Positions 1-8,694 are shown, numbered from the stretch's first letter. The stretch: 64,000 nt of DNA from Taibaiella sp041660405 (GCA_041660405.1 JBAZWL010000008.1:1-64000), one strand, 5' to 3'. Notes: a model not told the origin generated them from the sequence alone. Numbers and translations are program-made.

Positions 1-2025
1 GTAATTACGGATAAAGAAGCTACGAACTATATGTTCCAGTTATTTTTCTCAGCACGTAAAGAGGCTAAGGAAGTAACCGTTAACGATTATAGAGGCAACA
101 TTATAAAAAATACATTTATCCAAATCCTGAATAAACGTTTCCAGGAATTGACTCAGTCTGCTACGCCGCCTTTTGCTGCAGCTTATGGCTATGCCGGTAG
201 TTATGCAAGAGGTTATGAGAATTTTACTTTGGTCGCTATTCCCACTACTAATATCGAAACTGCTATTAACGCTGCTGTTGCTGAATTAGTGAAAGCACAG
301 GAATTTGGCTTTACAAACTCTGAATTGGAAATCGCTAAGAAGTCCATGTTGAGCAATATTGAAAAATCTTACAATGAACGCAATACCACAGAGTCTGGAA
401 ACTTGGTTGAGGAGTATGTAAGAAACTTCCTTGCGCAAGAACCGATTCCCGGTATTGAAAATGAATACAAGTATTACCAGGATTTTATCCCTGGCATTAC
501 TATCGAGGAAATTAATGCTGAAGCTAAAAAATGGTTGAATAAAACAAATAACCAGGAATATTTTACCATGATTACAGGTCCTTCGGAGGGAAAGCAAATA
601 AAATTGCCTACCGATATGGAGCTGAAAACCTTGGTGGACAATGCACTTAATCAGAAAGTATCTGCTAATGCTGAAAAAGTTATCGCAGAAAACCTTCTGG
701 ATAAGCAACCTGTTCCCGGCAAAATTGTTTCTGAAACAAAAGACCCGGAGCTAAACACAACTACTTATACTTTAAGTAATGGCGTAAAAGTAAGCGTTAA
801 GAAAACGGATTTCAAAAGCGATGAAATTGTATTGAATGCTGTGAAAAAAGGTGGTGAAAGCAACTATGGTGTTGAAGACAAATCCAATGTTAAATTCCTT
901 CCTGATGTGATTGAGGCCATGGGTTACGGCCAGTTTACACCAACAGCGTTAACAGATGCACTTTCCGGAAAAACAATTGGATTGGTACCTTCTATCACTG
1001 AAACTACTTCAGAAATTAATGGTAATTCTTCCATTAAGGATTTCGAGTCGTTGCTGCAATTGACTTATCTGCAACTTACTGAACCCCGTAAAGATGATGC
1101 CTTGTATAGTGGTTTTGTAAGCACTATGAAAATGCAACTGCAATTTTTAAGCAGCAATCCACAGGTTGCATTTATTGATACTTTAGGTAAAACATTATAC
1201 CACAATGACCCTCGTCGTCCTATAATGGTGCCTACTACTGCTGATGTTGAAAAAATTAATGCGGACAGAGTTTTAGATATCTATCGGAACGAATTCAGCA
1301 ATGCAGATGGTTTTCATTTCTTCATTGTGGGTAATGTAGATGAAAGTACAATCAAACCTTTACTTGAAAAGTATATCGCCAGCTTACCAACCAAGGGAAC
1401 CGCTCCTTCTTTTAAAGATAATGGATTGCGTACCATTACCGGTAATACCACACTTAAATTCAAAAAAGGACAAGAACAAAAAAGTTTAGTGCTGGCAATT
1501 TACACAGGTGAAATGCCATTTAGCGAAGACCTTGCTTTACAAACTGACCTTGTGGGAGAACTATTGACCATTAAAGTATTGGAAGAGATCAGGGAAGAAA
1601 TGGGCGCCATGTATAGCGGTGGCTTTAACGCAAGCTTTGATAGAGATCCATATCCAAATTATAGCTTGCAAGGACAATTCCCTTGCGGACCAGAAAATGT
1701 TGATGCCATTATTGCAAAAGTAAACGAAGAGATCGCTAGCATAAAAGCTAATGGCCCTTCCCAAAAGGATCTGGACAAAGTAAAATTGGCCAAATTGGAA
1801 AAAAGGAAAGAAGCCATTAAAACGAATAATTATTGGGGTACCAAATTAAAAGCATTACAGTTCTCTGATTACAGTAAAGAGCGTTTCCTGAATTTTGAAA
1901 AAGAAATCAATAAAATTACTATTGCAGATATTAAAGCTACTGCCAATAAATTATTTGACGGAAAAAATAGCTTTACAGCTGTATTGCTTCCTGAAATAAC
2001 CAAGCCGGTTGAAGCTAAGAAATAG
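1..2025 (+). CDS. M16 family zinc metallopeptidase (PqqL-like), 5' end outside the window
   Basis: The reading frame is open from base 1, so this is the C-terminal 674 residues of a longer protein; the zinc-binding HxxEH motif expected in the first M16 domain lies upstream of the window. The visible part has the layout of a second, usually non-catalytic M16 half: a YTLSNGVKVSVKKTDF segment opening a peptidase-like domain, then the conserved REEMGAMYSGGF segment near the end, as in PqqL and processing-peptidase relatives. Such proteins are exported and degrade peptides in the periplasm. The first internal ATG is at base 31, but the frame upstream reads sensibly (VITDKEATNY), so that ATG is not the start. 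A strong terminator follows directly. Confidence 0.85.
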   Translation, partial: VITDKEATNYMFQLFFSARKEAKEVTVNDYRGNIIKNTFIQILNKRFQELTQSATPPFAAAYGYAGSYARGYENFTLVAIPTTNIETAINAAVAELVKAQEFGFTNSELEIAKKSMLSNIEKSYNERNTTESGNLVEEYVRNFLAQEPIPGIENEYKYYQDFIPGITIEEINAEAKKWLNKTNNQEYFTMITGPSEGKQIKLPTDMELKTLVDNALNQKVSANAEKVIAENLLDKQPVPGKIVSETKDPELNTTTYTLSNGVKVSVKKTDFKSDEIVLNAVKKGGESNYGVEDKSNVKFLPDVIEAMGYGQFTPTALTDALSGKTIGLVPSITETTSEINGNSSIKDFESLLQLTYLQLTEPRKDDALYSGFVSTMKMQLQFLSSNPQVAFIDTLGKTLYHNDPRRPIMVPTTADVEKINADRVLDIYRNEFSNADGFHFFIVGNVDESTIKPLLEKYIASLPTKGTAPSFKDNGLRTITGNTTLKFKKGQEQKSLVLAIYTGEMPFSEDLALQTDLVGELLTIKVLEEIREEMGAMYSGGFNASFDRDPYPNYSLQGQFPCGPENVDAIIAKVNEEIASIKANGPSQKDLDKVKLAKLEKRKEAIKTNNYWGTKLKALQFSDYSKERFLNFEKEINKITIADIKATANKLFDGKNSFTAVLLPEITKPVEAKK

Positions 2026-2044
2026 TTCTTTTAAAATGACTTTT

Positions 2045-2077
2045 AAACGGCCGGCATTATGCTGGCCGTTTCTTTTA
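2045..2077 (+). terminator. Rho-independent terminator after the M16 peptidase
   Basis: An inverted repeat with arms AAACGGCC and GGCCGTTT (2045-2071) is followed by TCTTTTATTT. It lies 20 nt after the peptidase stop codon. Confidence 0.85.
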
Positions 2078-2183
2078 TTTACAGGTATTCTACATCTTTT
2101 CATATGGAATTGAAACCAGTTTTTCCGCTCAAAATAAAAGAATGTTAAAAAAATGAATTATTTTCGGCCGTAAATCTATTAAC

Positions 2184-2705
2184 ATGAAAATTCTTACCCT
2201 TACCACAATACTGACAGCAGCAGTATTAAGTTTTGCATCGTGCAATAAACAATATGATACGGAAGTATCCGATAGTCAAACCAACAATAATAACAATAAC
2301 GGTGGTGGATCCGGATCAAACTTTAATTGGAGTGGTACTCCGCCGCTGTCTGCAAAAGTCGATGGTGTTCCATTTCTTGCTGTAGATATAGATCTTACTG
2401 AATTTGCAGGTGGTTATTACATCTCAGGGGAAGCAGCTGATGGTTCGAGTATTAATCCTGTAATTCCTGTAGGAGCTGTGCCTGGGCTAATCTATTCCAT
2501 GCCAAGTCCTGCGAATGTAAGCTGGCAAAATACCTCGGGATCTGGCTCTATTGTATTAGGAGCCTCACCTGGTAAAGTCAAAATAGTAACTAATAATTCA
2601 ACTACTCTTGAAGGTTATTTCTGGGCAGATATGAAAGATTATACCGGCCAAAAGGATACTGTAGTTCACATAACAGAAGGTTATTTTAAAATAGATAAAC
2701 CATAA
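2184..2705 (+). CDS. Hypothetical lipoprotein
   Basis: A 173-residue exported lipoprotein. The N-terminus has a Lys-containing start, a hydrophobic stretch and a lipobox (SFASC, Cys20), so the mature protein should be lipid-anchored. Residues 34-46 form an Asn/Gly/Ser linker (six Asn in a row), typical of Bacteroidota surface lipoproteins. The rest is rich in beta-prone Gly/Ser/Val segments, including LSAKVDGVPFLA, which resembles the start of small beta-sandwich lipoproteins such as the DUF6252 type; I cannot assign a family firmly. It is monocistronic, between two terminators. Substrate and role are unknown. Confidence 0.75.
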   Translation: MKILTLTTILTAAVLSFASCNKQYDTEVSDSQTNNNNNNGGGSGSNFNWSGTPPLSAKVDGVPFLAVDIDLTEFAGGYYISGEAADGSSINPVIPVGAVPGLIYSMPSPANVSWQNTSGSGSIVLGASPGKVKIVTNNSTTLEGYFWADMKDYTGQKDTVVHITEGYFKIDKP

Positions 2706-2741
2706 GGCTTAATCTTTGGTCAAGACAGTTTTATATTTAAT

Positions 2742-2772
2742 ATTCCGGCAACGCCTTGCCGGAATTTTTTTT
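2742..2772 (+). terminator. Rho-independent terminator after the lipoprotein gene
   Basis: Perfect 10-bp arms ATTCCGGCAA and TTGCCGGAAT with a 4-nt loop (2742-2765), followed by a T-run. Confidence 0.9.
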
Positions 2773-2797
2773 ACGATTAAAACAAGGGAAACCATAT

Positions 2798-2805
2798 TAT
2801 CTTTG
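2798..2805 (+). promoter_or_regulatory. Minus-7 promoter box of the proline dehydrogenase gene
   Basis: TATCTTTG matches the Bacteroidota housekeeping minus-7 consensus TAnnTTTG. Its last base is the G of an in-frame GTG at 2805, so transcription should begin after that codon. This favours the ATG at 2829 as the start. Confidence 0.6.
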
Positions 2806-2828
2806 TGAACAATTTTTTCAAAATCAAT

Positions 2829-3995
2829 ATGCCCTTATCTTTCAATAATACAGAGATCGCTTTTAAATACCGCAATGATAAAGAACTAAAGAGAGCTAAT
2901 TTTCTTTTTTCTTCCATGAGTTCCCCTTTTCTTTCTAAAACAGGCATGAAGCTTACGCAGTTGGCCATAAGCTGGAATCTGCCGGTAAAAGGCCTGGTAA
3001 AGAAAACGATATTTTTACAGTTTTGTGGTGGTGAAACTATTGAAGAAACTGCTGCTACTGCCGCTACGCTTGGCAAGTACGGAGTAGATGTCGCATTGGA
3101 TTATAGTGTAGAAGGTAAAGAGGAAGAGGCCGATTTTGACCATGCCCTGCCCGAGTTTATCAAAGCCATTGAATATGCTGCCACGCAAAACAATATTCCT
3201 TTTATTCCCATTAAGGTTACTGGCTTTGCACGTTTTTCTCTGTTGGAAAAAATACATGCCGGTGAAACATTGAACCCATCAGAAAAAGAAGAATGGCAAC
3301 GGGTGGAAGGGCGGATCAACAAAATATGTGAAGCCGCCGCACGCTGTAAGAGCATGATCCTTATTGACGCAGAGGAGAGCTGGATACAACAACCCGTAGA
3401 TGACTTGGCTGACGCTATGATGGCTAAATACAATAAAGATGCTGTAGTAGTATTCAACACCTTTCAGATGTATCGCCACGACAGGCTGGAGTATTTAAAA
3501 AAATCGCATGAGGAAGCCAGGATGCATAATTATATTTTAGGGGCAAAACTGGTACGTGGCGCTTATATGGAAAAAGAACGCAAACGTGCAGAGGAACAAG
3601 GTTACACCTCTCCGATACAAGCGGATAAGGCAAGTACCGATCATGATTATGATACAGCTGTTGCTTATTGTTTAGATCATTTACAGGAGATCGCTGTATT
3701 CATCGGGACACATAATGAAGCAAGTTGTTTGATGGCTAATGAAATTATGATGAAGAAAGGTTTAAAAAGCAATAACGATCACGTCTTCTTCTCCCAGCTA
3801 TATGGCATGAGTGACAATATCACTTTCAATCTTGCTGATGCAGGCTATCATGTTTCTAAATATTTACCATATGGGCCAGTGAAGGATGTACTTCCTTACC
3901 TGATGCGCCGTGCACAGGAAAACACTTCTGTAGCAGGCCAGACAGGCCGTGAGCTAGGCCTCATCAGGAAAGAGATGAAGAGAAGGGGGATTTGA
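2829..3995 (+). CDS. Proline dehydrogenase
   Basis: A 388-residue FAD-dependent proline dehydrogenase, which oxidises proline to pyrroline-5-carboxylate as the first step of proline catabolism. The ProDH barrel is seen from GAKLVRGAYMEKER near residue 240 and from YLPYGPVKDVLPYLMRRAQE at the C-terminus, the FAD and proline contact region. It is the stand-alone enzyme, not fused to the aldehyde dehydrogenase of PutA. I chose ATG 2829 over the in-frame GTG at 2805, because the GTG overlaps the promoter box and MPLSFNNTEIAFKYRND is a natural N-terminus for Bacteroidota homologues. It is monocistronic, between two terminators. Confidence 0.93.
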   Translation: MPLSFNNTEIAFKYRNDKELKRANFLFSSMSSPFLSKTGMKLTQLAISWNLPVKGLVKKTIFLQFCGGETIEETAATAATLGKYGVDVALDYSVEGKEEEADFDHALPEFIKAIEYAATQNNIPFIPIKVTGFARFSLLEKIHAGETLNPSEKEEWQRVEGRINKICEAAARCKSMILIDAEESWIQQPVDDLADAMMAKYNKDAVVVFNTFQMYRHDRLEYLKKSHEEARMHNYILGAKLVRGAYMEKERKRAEEQGYTSPIQADKASTDHDYDTAVAYCLDHLQEIAVFIGTHNEASCLMANEIMMKKGLKSNNDHVFFSQLYGMSDNITFNLADAGYHVSKYLPYGPVKDVLPYLMRRAQENTSVAGQTGRELGLIRKEMKRRGI

Positions 3996-4017
3996 TATAA
4001 AAGCATTAAACATGTTG

Positions 4018-4042
4018 AAAGCAGCCATACGGCTGCTTTTTC
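4018..4042 (+). terminator. Rho-independent terminator after proline dehydrogenase
   Basis: Arms AAAGCAGCC and GGCTGCTTT with a 4-nt loop, followed by a T-run. Confidence 0.85.
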
Positions 4043-4088
4043 TATAAAAATAATTGTGGTTAAAGATACCTGCAATGAATAAAATTTA

Positions 4089-4096
4089 TAGATTTG
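4089..4096 (+). promoter_or_regulatory. Minus-7 promoter box of the 4127 gene
   Basis: TAGATTTG, an exact TAnnTTTG match 30 nt before the start codon. No clear minus-33 TTTG was found at the usual spacing. Confidence 0.5.
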
Positions 4097-4126
4097 TGAA
4101 CAAAACTATAAAACATCCTGTTTTAC

Positions 4127-4954
4127 ATGAAAAAAAATTTCTCCTCTTTGCTACGCATAGGCTTATCTGGCCTACTTCTCGTAGCGGTTCCCTTTTATTC
4201 AAGCGGTCAGCGTATGATAGCTCAAGGTGTCAATAATTATCTGAAAAAAAGAGACGATGGAAAGAATGTATCTCTTTTTCATCGCTTCGAGCTATCTGAT
4301 GGCTTCGCGTTCGGAGCGGGTAGCATAACAATTAATGATCGTTTCAGGGATCAATCCAATTTTAATACTATTACAGGCCGCAGCCGCGCTACCAACTTTA
4401 ACTATCGTAGTATGGCTGTTTACGCCGGTGTTTACTTCCCGTTATCTTATTTGAGTTCCAATAGTATTTTGGCTTTAAACACCGGCCTTTATGGTGTAGG
4501 CAGCGTTTGGCAATTAGGCAATACTTCGCTGGAAGATGGTAAGATTACGAGCTACGAATCCAAAGATATTTTCTTTGGTGCAGCGATAGGTGTAGATTAT
4601 ATTTATGGTGGTGAAGCTACTATGAACAAAGGGGATAAAGTAACACTAAGAGCAGGTGCTGGCTTAATGCCATACTTCGCAGTAGGCGAGCTGGCTGATG
4701 GTTCCCAGGATTATGGTAAGGTAGGGATCAAGCCTTATGTAAAAGCAGAACTTGGTTTCTTTGCCGGAGTGGAATGGAAGCTGAAAGGCACAGCTATACT
4801 GGGTTCCAGAACTATTTATAACTATAGCACCGGCGATTATAACCTTCAGGATTCAGAGTACTATTATGCTATGAATTTTAAAATCAGGCCAACATATACG
4901 ATTGGTATTGCTGTTTTCCCTTTCTCTTTTGGCTGGGAAAGCGACAGATGGTAA
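4127..4954 (+). CDS. Hypothetical exported, outer-membrane-like protein
   Basis: A 275-residue protein with a clear signal peptide (MKKNFSSLLRIGLSGLLLVA, cleavage probably near SSGQ at residues 25-28). The mature part alternates aromatic and glycine-rich segments (AVYAGVYFPLSYLS, FGAAIGVDYIYGGE, LRAGAGLMPYFAVGE) and ends IGIAVFPFSFGWESDRW. This looks like a small outer-membrane beta-barrel, although the C-terminus is not a canonical terminal Phe. No named family is recognised. It has its own promoter box and sits alone between proline dehydrogenase and HU. Confidence 0.75.
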   Translation: MKKNFSSLLRIGLSGLLLVAVPFYSSGQRMIAQGVNNYLKKRDDGKNVSLFHRFELSDGFAFGAGSITINDRFRDQSNFNTITGRSRATNFNYRSMAVYAGVYFPLSYLSSNSILALNTGLYGVGSVWQLGNTSLEDGKITSYESKDIFFGAAIGVDYIYGGEATMNKGDKVTLRAGAGLMPYFAVGELADGSQDYGKVGIKPYVKAELGFFAGVEWKLKGTAILGSRTIYNYSTGDYNLQDSEYYYAMNFKIRPTYTIGIAVFPFSFGWESDRW

Positions 4955-5123
4955 CACTATAACTTTTCAATTAGATTTTTTTAACTTAGTTTTGGTAAGC
5001 TAAAAACCGCTACAGCATTGGGTTAGAGAAAAAATAATTTTCCACATTTTTGAAATTTTTCATTGTTGTTTCAATGAACTTTTGTAACATCGCTTTTCAA
5101 TATTTAAAAACACAAAACAGATT

Positions 5124-5417
5124 ATGAACAAAGCTGAATTAATCGAACAAATTGCTAAAGATGCCGGCCTTACTAAAGTTCAGGCTAATGAAGTATTAAA
5201 TTCATTTACCAATGCAGTTGTTTCTACCTTGAAAAAAGGTGAGAACGTAACACTTGTTGGTTTCGGTACTTTCTCTGTATCTCAACGCTCTGCCCGTAAT
5301 GGCCGCAATCCACAAACTGGTGAAGTAATCAAAATCAAAGCAAGAAAACTGCCTAAGTTTAAAGCAGGTAAAGATTTTGCAACTAAAATTGCTGCTGCAA
5401 AAACACCAAAAAAATAA
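5124..5417 (+). CDS. HU family DNA-binding protein
   Basis: A 97-residue HU/IHF-type nucleoid protein. It shows the family signatures: MNKAELIEQIAKDAGLTK at the N-terminus, the core GFGTFSVSQRSARNGRNPQTGE, and KARKLPKFKAGKDFAT with the basic C-terminal Lys residues. HU dimers bend and compact DNA without strong sequence preference. Length matches the usual 90-100 residues. It is monocistronic with a strong terminator 18 nt downstream. The 169-bp upstream region is AT-rich and probably holds its promoter, but no exact TAnnTTTG box is visible there. Confidence 0.97.
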   Translation: MNKAELIEQIAKDAGLTKVQANEVLNSFTNAVVSTLKKGENVTLVGFGTFSVSQRSARNGRNPQTGEVIKIKARKLPKFKAGKDFATKIAAAKTPKK

Positions 5418-5435
5418 TTTTAGCTACCGTATTAT

Positions 5436-5468
5436 AAAAAAGCAAGGGCTTATGCCCTTGCTTTTTTA
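5436..5468 (+). terminator. Rho-independent terminator after HU
   Basis: Perfect 14-bp arms centred on GCAAGGGC / GCCCTTGC with a TTAT loop, flanked by A- and T-runs (5436-5467). Confidence 0.95.
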
Positions 5469-5856
5469 TTTGCATAAATACAGCCGCTGCAACGGCTTGC
5501 ACTCTAATAAAAAAAACACCGGTTATTGGCCGGTGTTCCTTTCCTCATGTGATGGAGGTGCACTTTTTTGTCCGATTAAATACAAGGAGTATTTAAATCC
5601 TGGAAGCCGGACCAAGCTTTGGTGTTTAAAATAACAAGGGAATACCAGGGCTTTGCACTTTACTTGAACCAATCCGTTTTTATCAGATGAACCATTCTAA
5701 AAACGAATTCAAAAGTCCGATTTAGAAAGCATATACGCAATCCCCTTTTTACAGGGGGGACGATTGTGGGGGTTTGATTTATCGCCTGCAACATTTACTT
5801 TACAGAGTATTAAATATTGAATCCGGTAAGCTTCATTATGAAAACTCTTATACACC
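5469..5856. other. Intergenic region between HU and the two-component pair
   Basis: No convincing gene is seen. It contains a second hairpin (AACACCGG / CCGGTGTT, 5515-5537) preceded on the + strand by a run of A, so it would act as a terminator only on the minus strand, where no gene reads towards it. A candidate promoter lies at 5773-5803. An 8-codon ORF (ATG 5838, stop 5862-5864) overlaps the proposed TTG start of the kinase. Confidence 0.5.
5773..5803 (+). promoter_or_regulatory. Candidate promoter of the two-component operon
   Basis: TTTG (5773-5776), a 19-nt spacer, then TACTTTAC (5796-5803), a partial match to TAnnTTTG. The spacing fits the Bacteroidota sigma-A consensus; the minus-7 box is imperfect. 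Confidence 0.4.
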
Positions 5857-6645
5857 TTGGCTGAAAATCTGACCCTTATTATTTTTTGTGGAAGCTTGTT
5901 TATCGTCGTTCTTCTGTTACTGATCTCTGTTTTATTTGAAATAAATAAACAAAGAAAGGAGAACGAAAACCTTATACTGCACAACATGAATATCCAATAT
6001 GAAAGCGACATATTGCTTAGCCGTATTGAGGTGCAGGAACAGGCGCTCAATACGATATTCCATGAGTTATACGACAATATAGGACAGGTACTTTCCGGTG
6101 CCCACATGAACCTGTTATCACTTAGCCGAAAAATAGAAGATAACGAAGAATCAAAGAATATTTCTGAACTGGCATCATGCATGGGCAAAACCATAAAAGA
6201 CCTTCGTAACCTGAGTCATGCACTTAGCGGATCGCAGATTGAAAAAACAGGTCTTGTAGATGCCATTGAAAAAGAAGCTACTTTCGCTTCTTCAATTTAT
6301 GAACAGGAATGTATCTTTACATGCGGAGAAGAATTACCGGAACTAAGTCACCGGCAGGAAATGTTATTATTCAGAATAGTACAGGAATCACTTTTCTGTA
6401 TTTTTCATCAAACCAAAGCAACTAAAGTAGATATCAGGCTTGGATATGATGAAGATATACTAACATTAACTATTGCCGATAACGGAGCCCGCAGCACTCC
6501 TTTTTTAAACCATTATGGTACTGCACTTCAGCATATAGAAGAAAGAGTAAAACAACTGAAAGGCAGCCTGAACATAAAAAACAAAACCGGTGAGGGAACG
6601 ACAATGGTCCTTACCTGCAAACCAAATCATGGCCAAACAATCTAA
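5857..6645 (+). CDS. Degenerate sensor histidine kinase (HisKA_3/HATPase type), probably catalytically inactive
   Basis: A 262-residue protein with one membrane segment (residues 7-27), a coiled linker, a HisKA_3-like dimerisation region and an HATPase_c-like domain. The key residues are changed. The H-box, normally E-[IL]-H-D-N-I-G-Q, reads ELYDNIGQ, so the phospho-acceptor His is Tyr72. The N-box, normally ESLNNIxKHA, reads ESLFCIFHQT (Phe180-Cys181). The G1 loop after DNG (208-210) is ARST instead of GxGF. The helix scaffold and TGEGTTM are kept. It overlaps the response regulator start by 17 bp, so the two are translationally coupled. It may bind and modulate the regulator rather than phosphorylate it. 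The start is TTG 5857; no in-frame ATG lies upstream of the membrane segment. Confidence 0.85.
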   Translation: MAENLTLIIFCGSLFIVVLLLLISVLFEINKQRKENENLILHNMNIQYESDILLSRIEVQEQALNTIFHELYDNIGQVLSGAHMNLLSLSRKIEDNEESKNISELASCMGKTIKDLRNLSHALSGSQIEKTGLVDAIEKEATFASSIYEQECIFTCGEELPELSHRQEMLLFRIVQESLFCIFHQTKATKVDIRLGYDEDILTLTIADNGARSTPFLNHYGTALQHIEERVKQLKGSLNIKNKTGEGTTMVLTCKPNHGQTI

Positions 6646-7273
6646 GATCAATATTGCCGTTGCTGACGACCACACTATAATGCGCAGTGGCCTTGTGGAG
6701 CTGATTAAAACCCTGGGAGACTATGAGGTAATTATTCAGGCCGGTAATGGAAACGACCTTCTCGAACAATTGAGTAAAGCGGCAACATTACCAGAGATGT
6801 GTATTCTGGATATAAATATGCCGGAATTAAATGGCTATGAAACAACGGAAAGACTCAAGGCATTATATCCTACGATTAAAGTAATGGCCTTATCCATGTT
6901 CGATAATGAGTTCAGCATTGTAAAAATGCTTCGCTGCGGTGCCATAGGCTTTCTGCATAAGGGTGCTAATCCTGAAGAGCTTTCCAATGCCATTCAAACG
7001 GTGCTCTCCGGAAATTATTTTCATACTGAGCTTATGTTGATCAATTCTCTGAAGAAGACCAACAACTGGCAAACCATAAATATTACAGAGCGGGAAACAG
7101 AATTCCTGAAACATTGCTGCTCCGATCTTTCCTATAAAGAAATTGCTTCACTGATGAGCGTAAGTCTGCATACGGTTCACGGTTACAGGGATATTCTCTT
7201 TCAAAAATTAAGGCTGAAAAGCAGGACGGCACTTGCTATCTATGCACTGAAAACAGGAGTAGTAACAGATTAA
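6629..7273 (+). CDS. LuxR/NarL-family response regulator
   Basis: A 214-residue response regulator. The receiver domain is intact: acidic pair Asp13-Asp14 in VADDH, phospho-acceptor Asp61 in CILDINMPELNGYE, Ser89, and Lys111 in FLHKGA. The C-terminal GerE-type helix-turn-helix runs from ITERETEFLKHCCSDLSYKE to the recognition helix SLHTVHGYRDILFQKL. ATG 6629 overlaps the end of the kinase gene; a longer frame from 6590 would lie wholly inside the kinase and is less likely. With an intact Asp but a partner kinase lacking its His, phosphate would have to come from another kinase or from acetyl phosphate, or the protein acts unphosphorylated. Confidence 0.92.
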   Translation: MAKQSKINIAVADDHTIMRSGLVELIKTLGDYEVIIQAGNGNDLLEQLSKAATLPEMCILDINMPELNGYETTERLKALYPTIKVMALSMFDNEFSIVKMLRCGAIGFLHKGANPEELSNAIQTVLSGNYFHTELMLINSLKKTNNWQTINITERETEFLKHCCSDLSYKEIASLMSVSLHTVHGYRDILFQKLRLKSRTALAIYALKTGVVTD

Positions 7274-7406
7274 CCTAACAACTAGAGCCTGACCCGAAAA
7301 TTCTGGAATTTTTTTACGCTGTAATAAAATTACTACAAACTTCAACTAAACAATTTTATAAAACATTCTGTCTTACTACAACGAGTAGTAAGTGCACATA
7401 AACCTT

Positions 7407-7434
7407 AAGCCACTTTTTTAAGTGGCTTTTTTAA
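7407..7434 (+). terminator. Rho-independent terminator downstream of the two-component pair
   Basis: Arms AAGCCACTT and AAGTGGCTT (7407-7428) followed by a run of T. It lies about 135 nt after the regulator stop codon; the stretch between holds no gene I can support. Confidence 0.85.
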
Positions 7435-7493
7435 TTAGATTTTACTTTGGCATGGATTTTGCTGATCTATAAGAACCAAGTAAAACCAACGCA

Positions 7494-7754
7494 ATGCTAA
7501 CAGAATCCCTATATAAAAATTTAGGAAAACCTGCTAAAGATCAAAAGAACAGGATATCCGTATTGAGTAAGAGTGCAATCGAAATTATCTCGAAATGCAA
7601 CCCTGATCAATTAAAAAAAATCTACGAGCGATATGGTGTCCGGTACCTGATAAGGGAAATCCATGCCTGGGAAAAATTAGAAAAACATGATGTGGCTATA
7701 GTGCTAAAAAGCATCATTGAAGGCAGAAAAAAGGGTGATTCGGAAGAAGCATAA
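7494..7754 (+). CDS. Hypothetical small protein
   Basis: An 86-residue soluble, charged, helix-rich protein (LKKIYERYGVRYLIREIHAWEKLEKHDVAIVLKSI region, residues 38-72). It has no signal peptide, membrane segment or recognisable motif. It starts at ATG 7494, shortly after a terminator, and is followed by an exported protein. It is probably real because its length, composition and position between regulatory signals fit a small gene, but I do not recognise the family. Confidence 0.55.
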   Translation: MLTESLYKNLGKPAKDQKNRISVLSKSAIEIISKCNPDQLKKIYERYGVRYLIREIHAWEKLEKHDVAIVLKSIIEGRKKGDSEEA

Positions 7755-7815
7755 GAGAACATAACCCTTGTAGCATTGTTATCGTGAAAGGATATGATTC
7801 CATAAAAACGAAAAC

Positions 7816-8280
7816 ATGAAAAGGCAAGTTAAAAGTGTTTGGTTATTGCTACTGTTATTGATGCCATGCGTCTTACCAGCGTTCCAAAATCCCGATGTAA
7901 AAGAGCAACCCAAAACAACACTCATCTTCGTTCCGGAAACGGCCTACCCTTTAGGAATGAGGTCCCGGCAAGTGACCGGTTTCGAACTTCGAATCAGTAA
8001 AGATGCCATCAAAAGCTATCTTCCCTATTTTGGCAGAGCTTATAGTGCCGATTACGGCAGCAGCAATACTGGTGCAGAGTTTACCTCTTTTGATTTCAGT
8101 TATACTGAAAATACAAACAAAAAAGGAGTGCGCGATATTGTGATCAAACCCAGAGACAATAAGGATGTAAGGGAAATGCGCGTTACGGTATATGGCGATG
8201 GATATGCCTATGTACAGCTTAACTTTAACCAACGGCAAAGCATTGGATACAGGGGGCAAATCAGCGAACAAAAAAAATGA
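7816..8280 (+). CDS. Hypothetical exported protein
   Basis: A 154-residue protein with a strong signal peptide (MKRQVKSVWLLLLLLMPCVLPAF). The Cys at residue 18 is not in a convincing lipobox. The mature part has beta-prone segments and ends VYGDGYAYVQLNFNQRQSIGYRGQISEQKK. No family is recognised. It lies 61 nt after the preceding small gene and may be cotranscribed with it. Confidence 0.6.
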   Translation: MKRQVKSVWLLLLLLMPCVLPAFQNPDVKEQPKTTLIFVPETAYPLGMRSRQVTGFELRISKDAIKSYLPYFGRAYSADYGSSNTGAEFTSFDFSYTENTNKKGVRDIVIKPRDNKDVREMRVTVYGDGYAYVQLNFNQRQSIGYRGQISEQKK

Positions 8281-8424
8281 TAATCTATTTTCGCCAGAGA
8301 GATAAGCAGAAACTTTGCTTGATTTGGGTTTCTCTATATTTCCCCTGCTTTCAATAGTGAAAAAGTCTTGAAACATTCCCCGATATTATATATACCATAA
8401 CATTAGAAATTCTATTTTAGAGAT

Positions 8425-8694
8425 ATGGAAATGTCTGATAAAATAGCGGTGGAATTGGTTACCATGTGGGTAGAACGCTCGATTGGATGTCAGGAATCAT
8501 TTGGTTACCTGATCTCTACATTTATAAAAGAACATCCTTCAATTGAAACGAGAGCAGATTTAGAAAAAGTATTGGTGGCATCAGAAAAGATTGCTGCTAA
8601 AATTGTCAAAGAGCATTCGACAGATGCTCCGTTGCTTTTATCTTACAAAGCCTTTTCATCTGCATTAAATCATTTTATTGCTTACTTGAATTGA
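8425..8694 (+). CDS. Hypothetical small helical protein
   Basis: An 89-residue protein, acidic and helical, without signal peptide or membrane segment. Segments such as MSDKIAVELVTMWVERSI and LEKVLVASEKIAAKIVKEH suggest two or three amphipathic helices. No family is recognised. The 144 nt upstream contain no clear promoter box. Confidence 0.5.
   Translation: MEMSDKIAVELVTMWVERSIGCQESFGYLISTFIKEHPSIETRADLEKVLVASEKIAAKIVKEHSTDAPLLLSYKAFSSALNHFIAYLN

Noticed and set aside
2805..2828. GTG 2805 as the start of proline dehydrogenase
   Set aside because: The codon overlaps the minus-7 box TATCTTTG, so it would not be transcribed as an initiation site; ATG 2829 fits better.
5515..5537. Second terminator for HU
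   Set aside because: The hairpin is preceded, not followed, by the A/T run needed for termination on the + strand, and no minus-strand gene ends there.
5377..5634. 85-codon ORF overlapping the end of HU
   Set aside because: It runs through the HU terminator hairpin and has no coding character.
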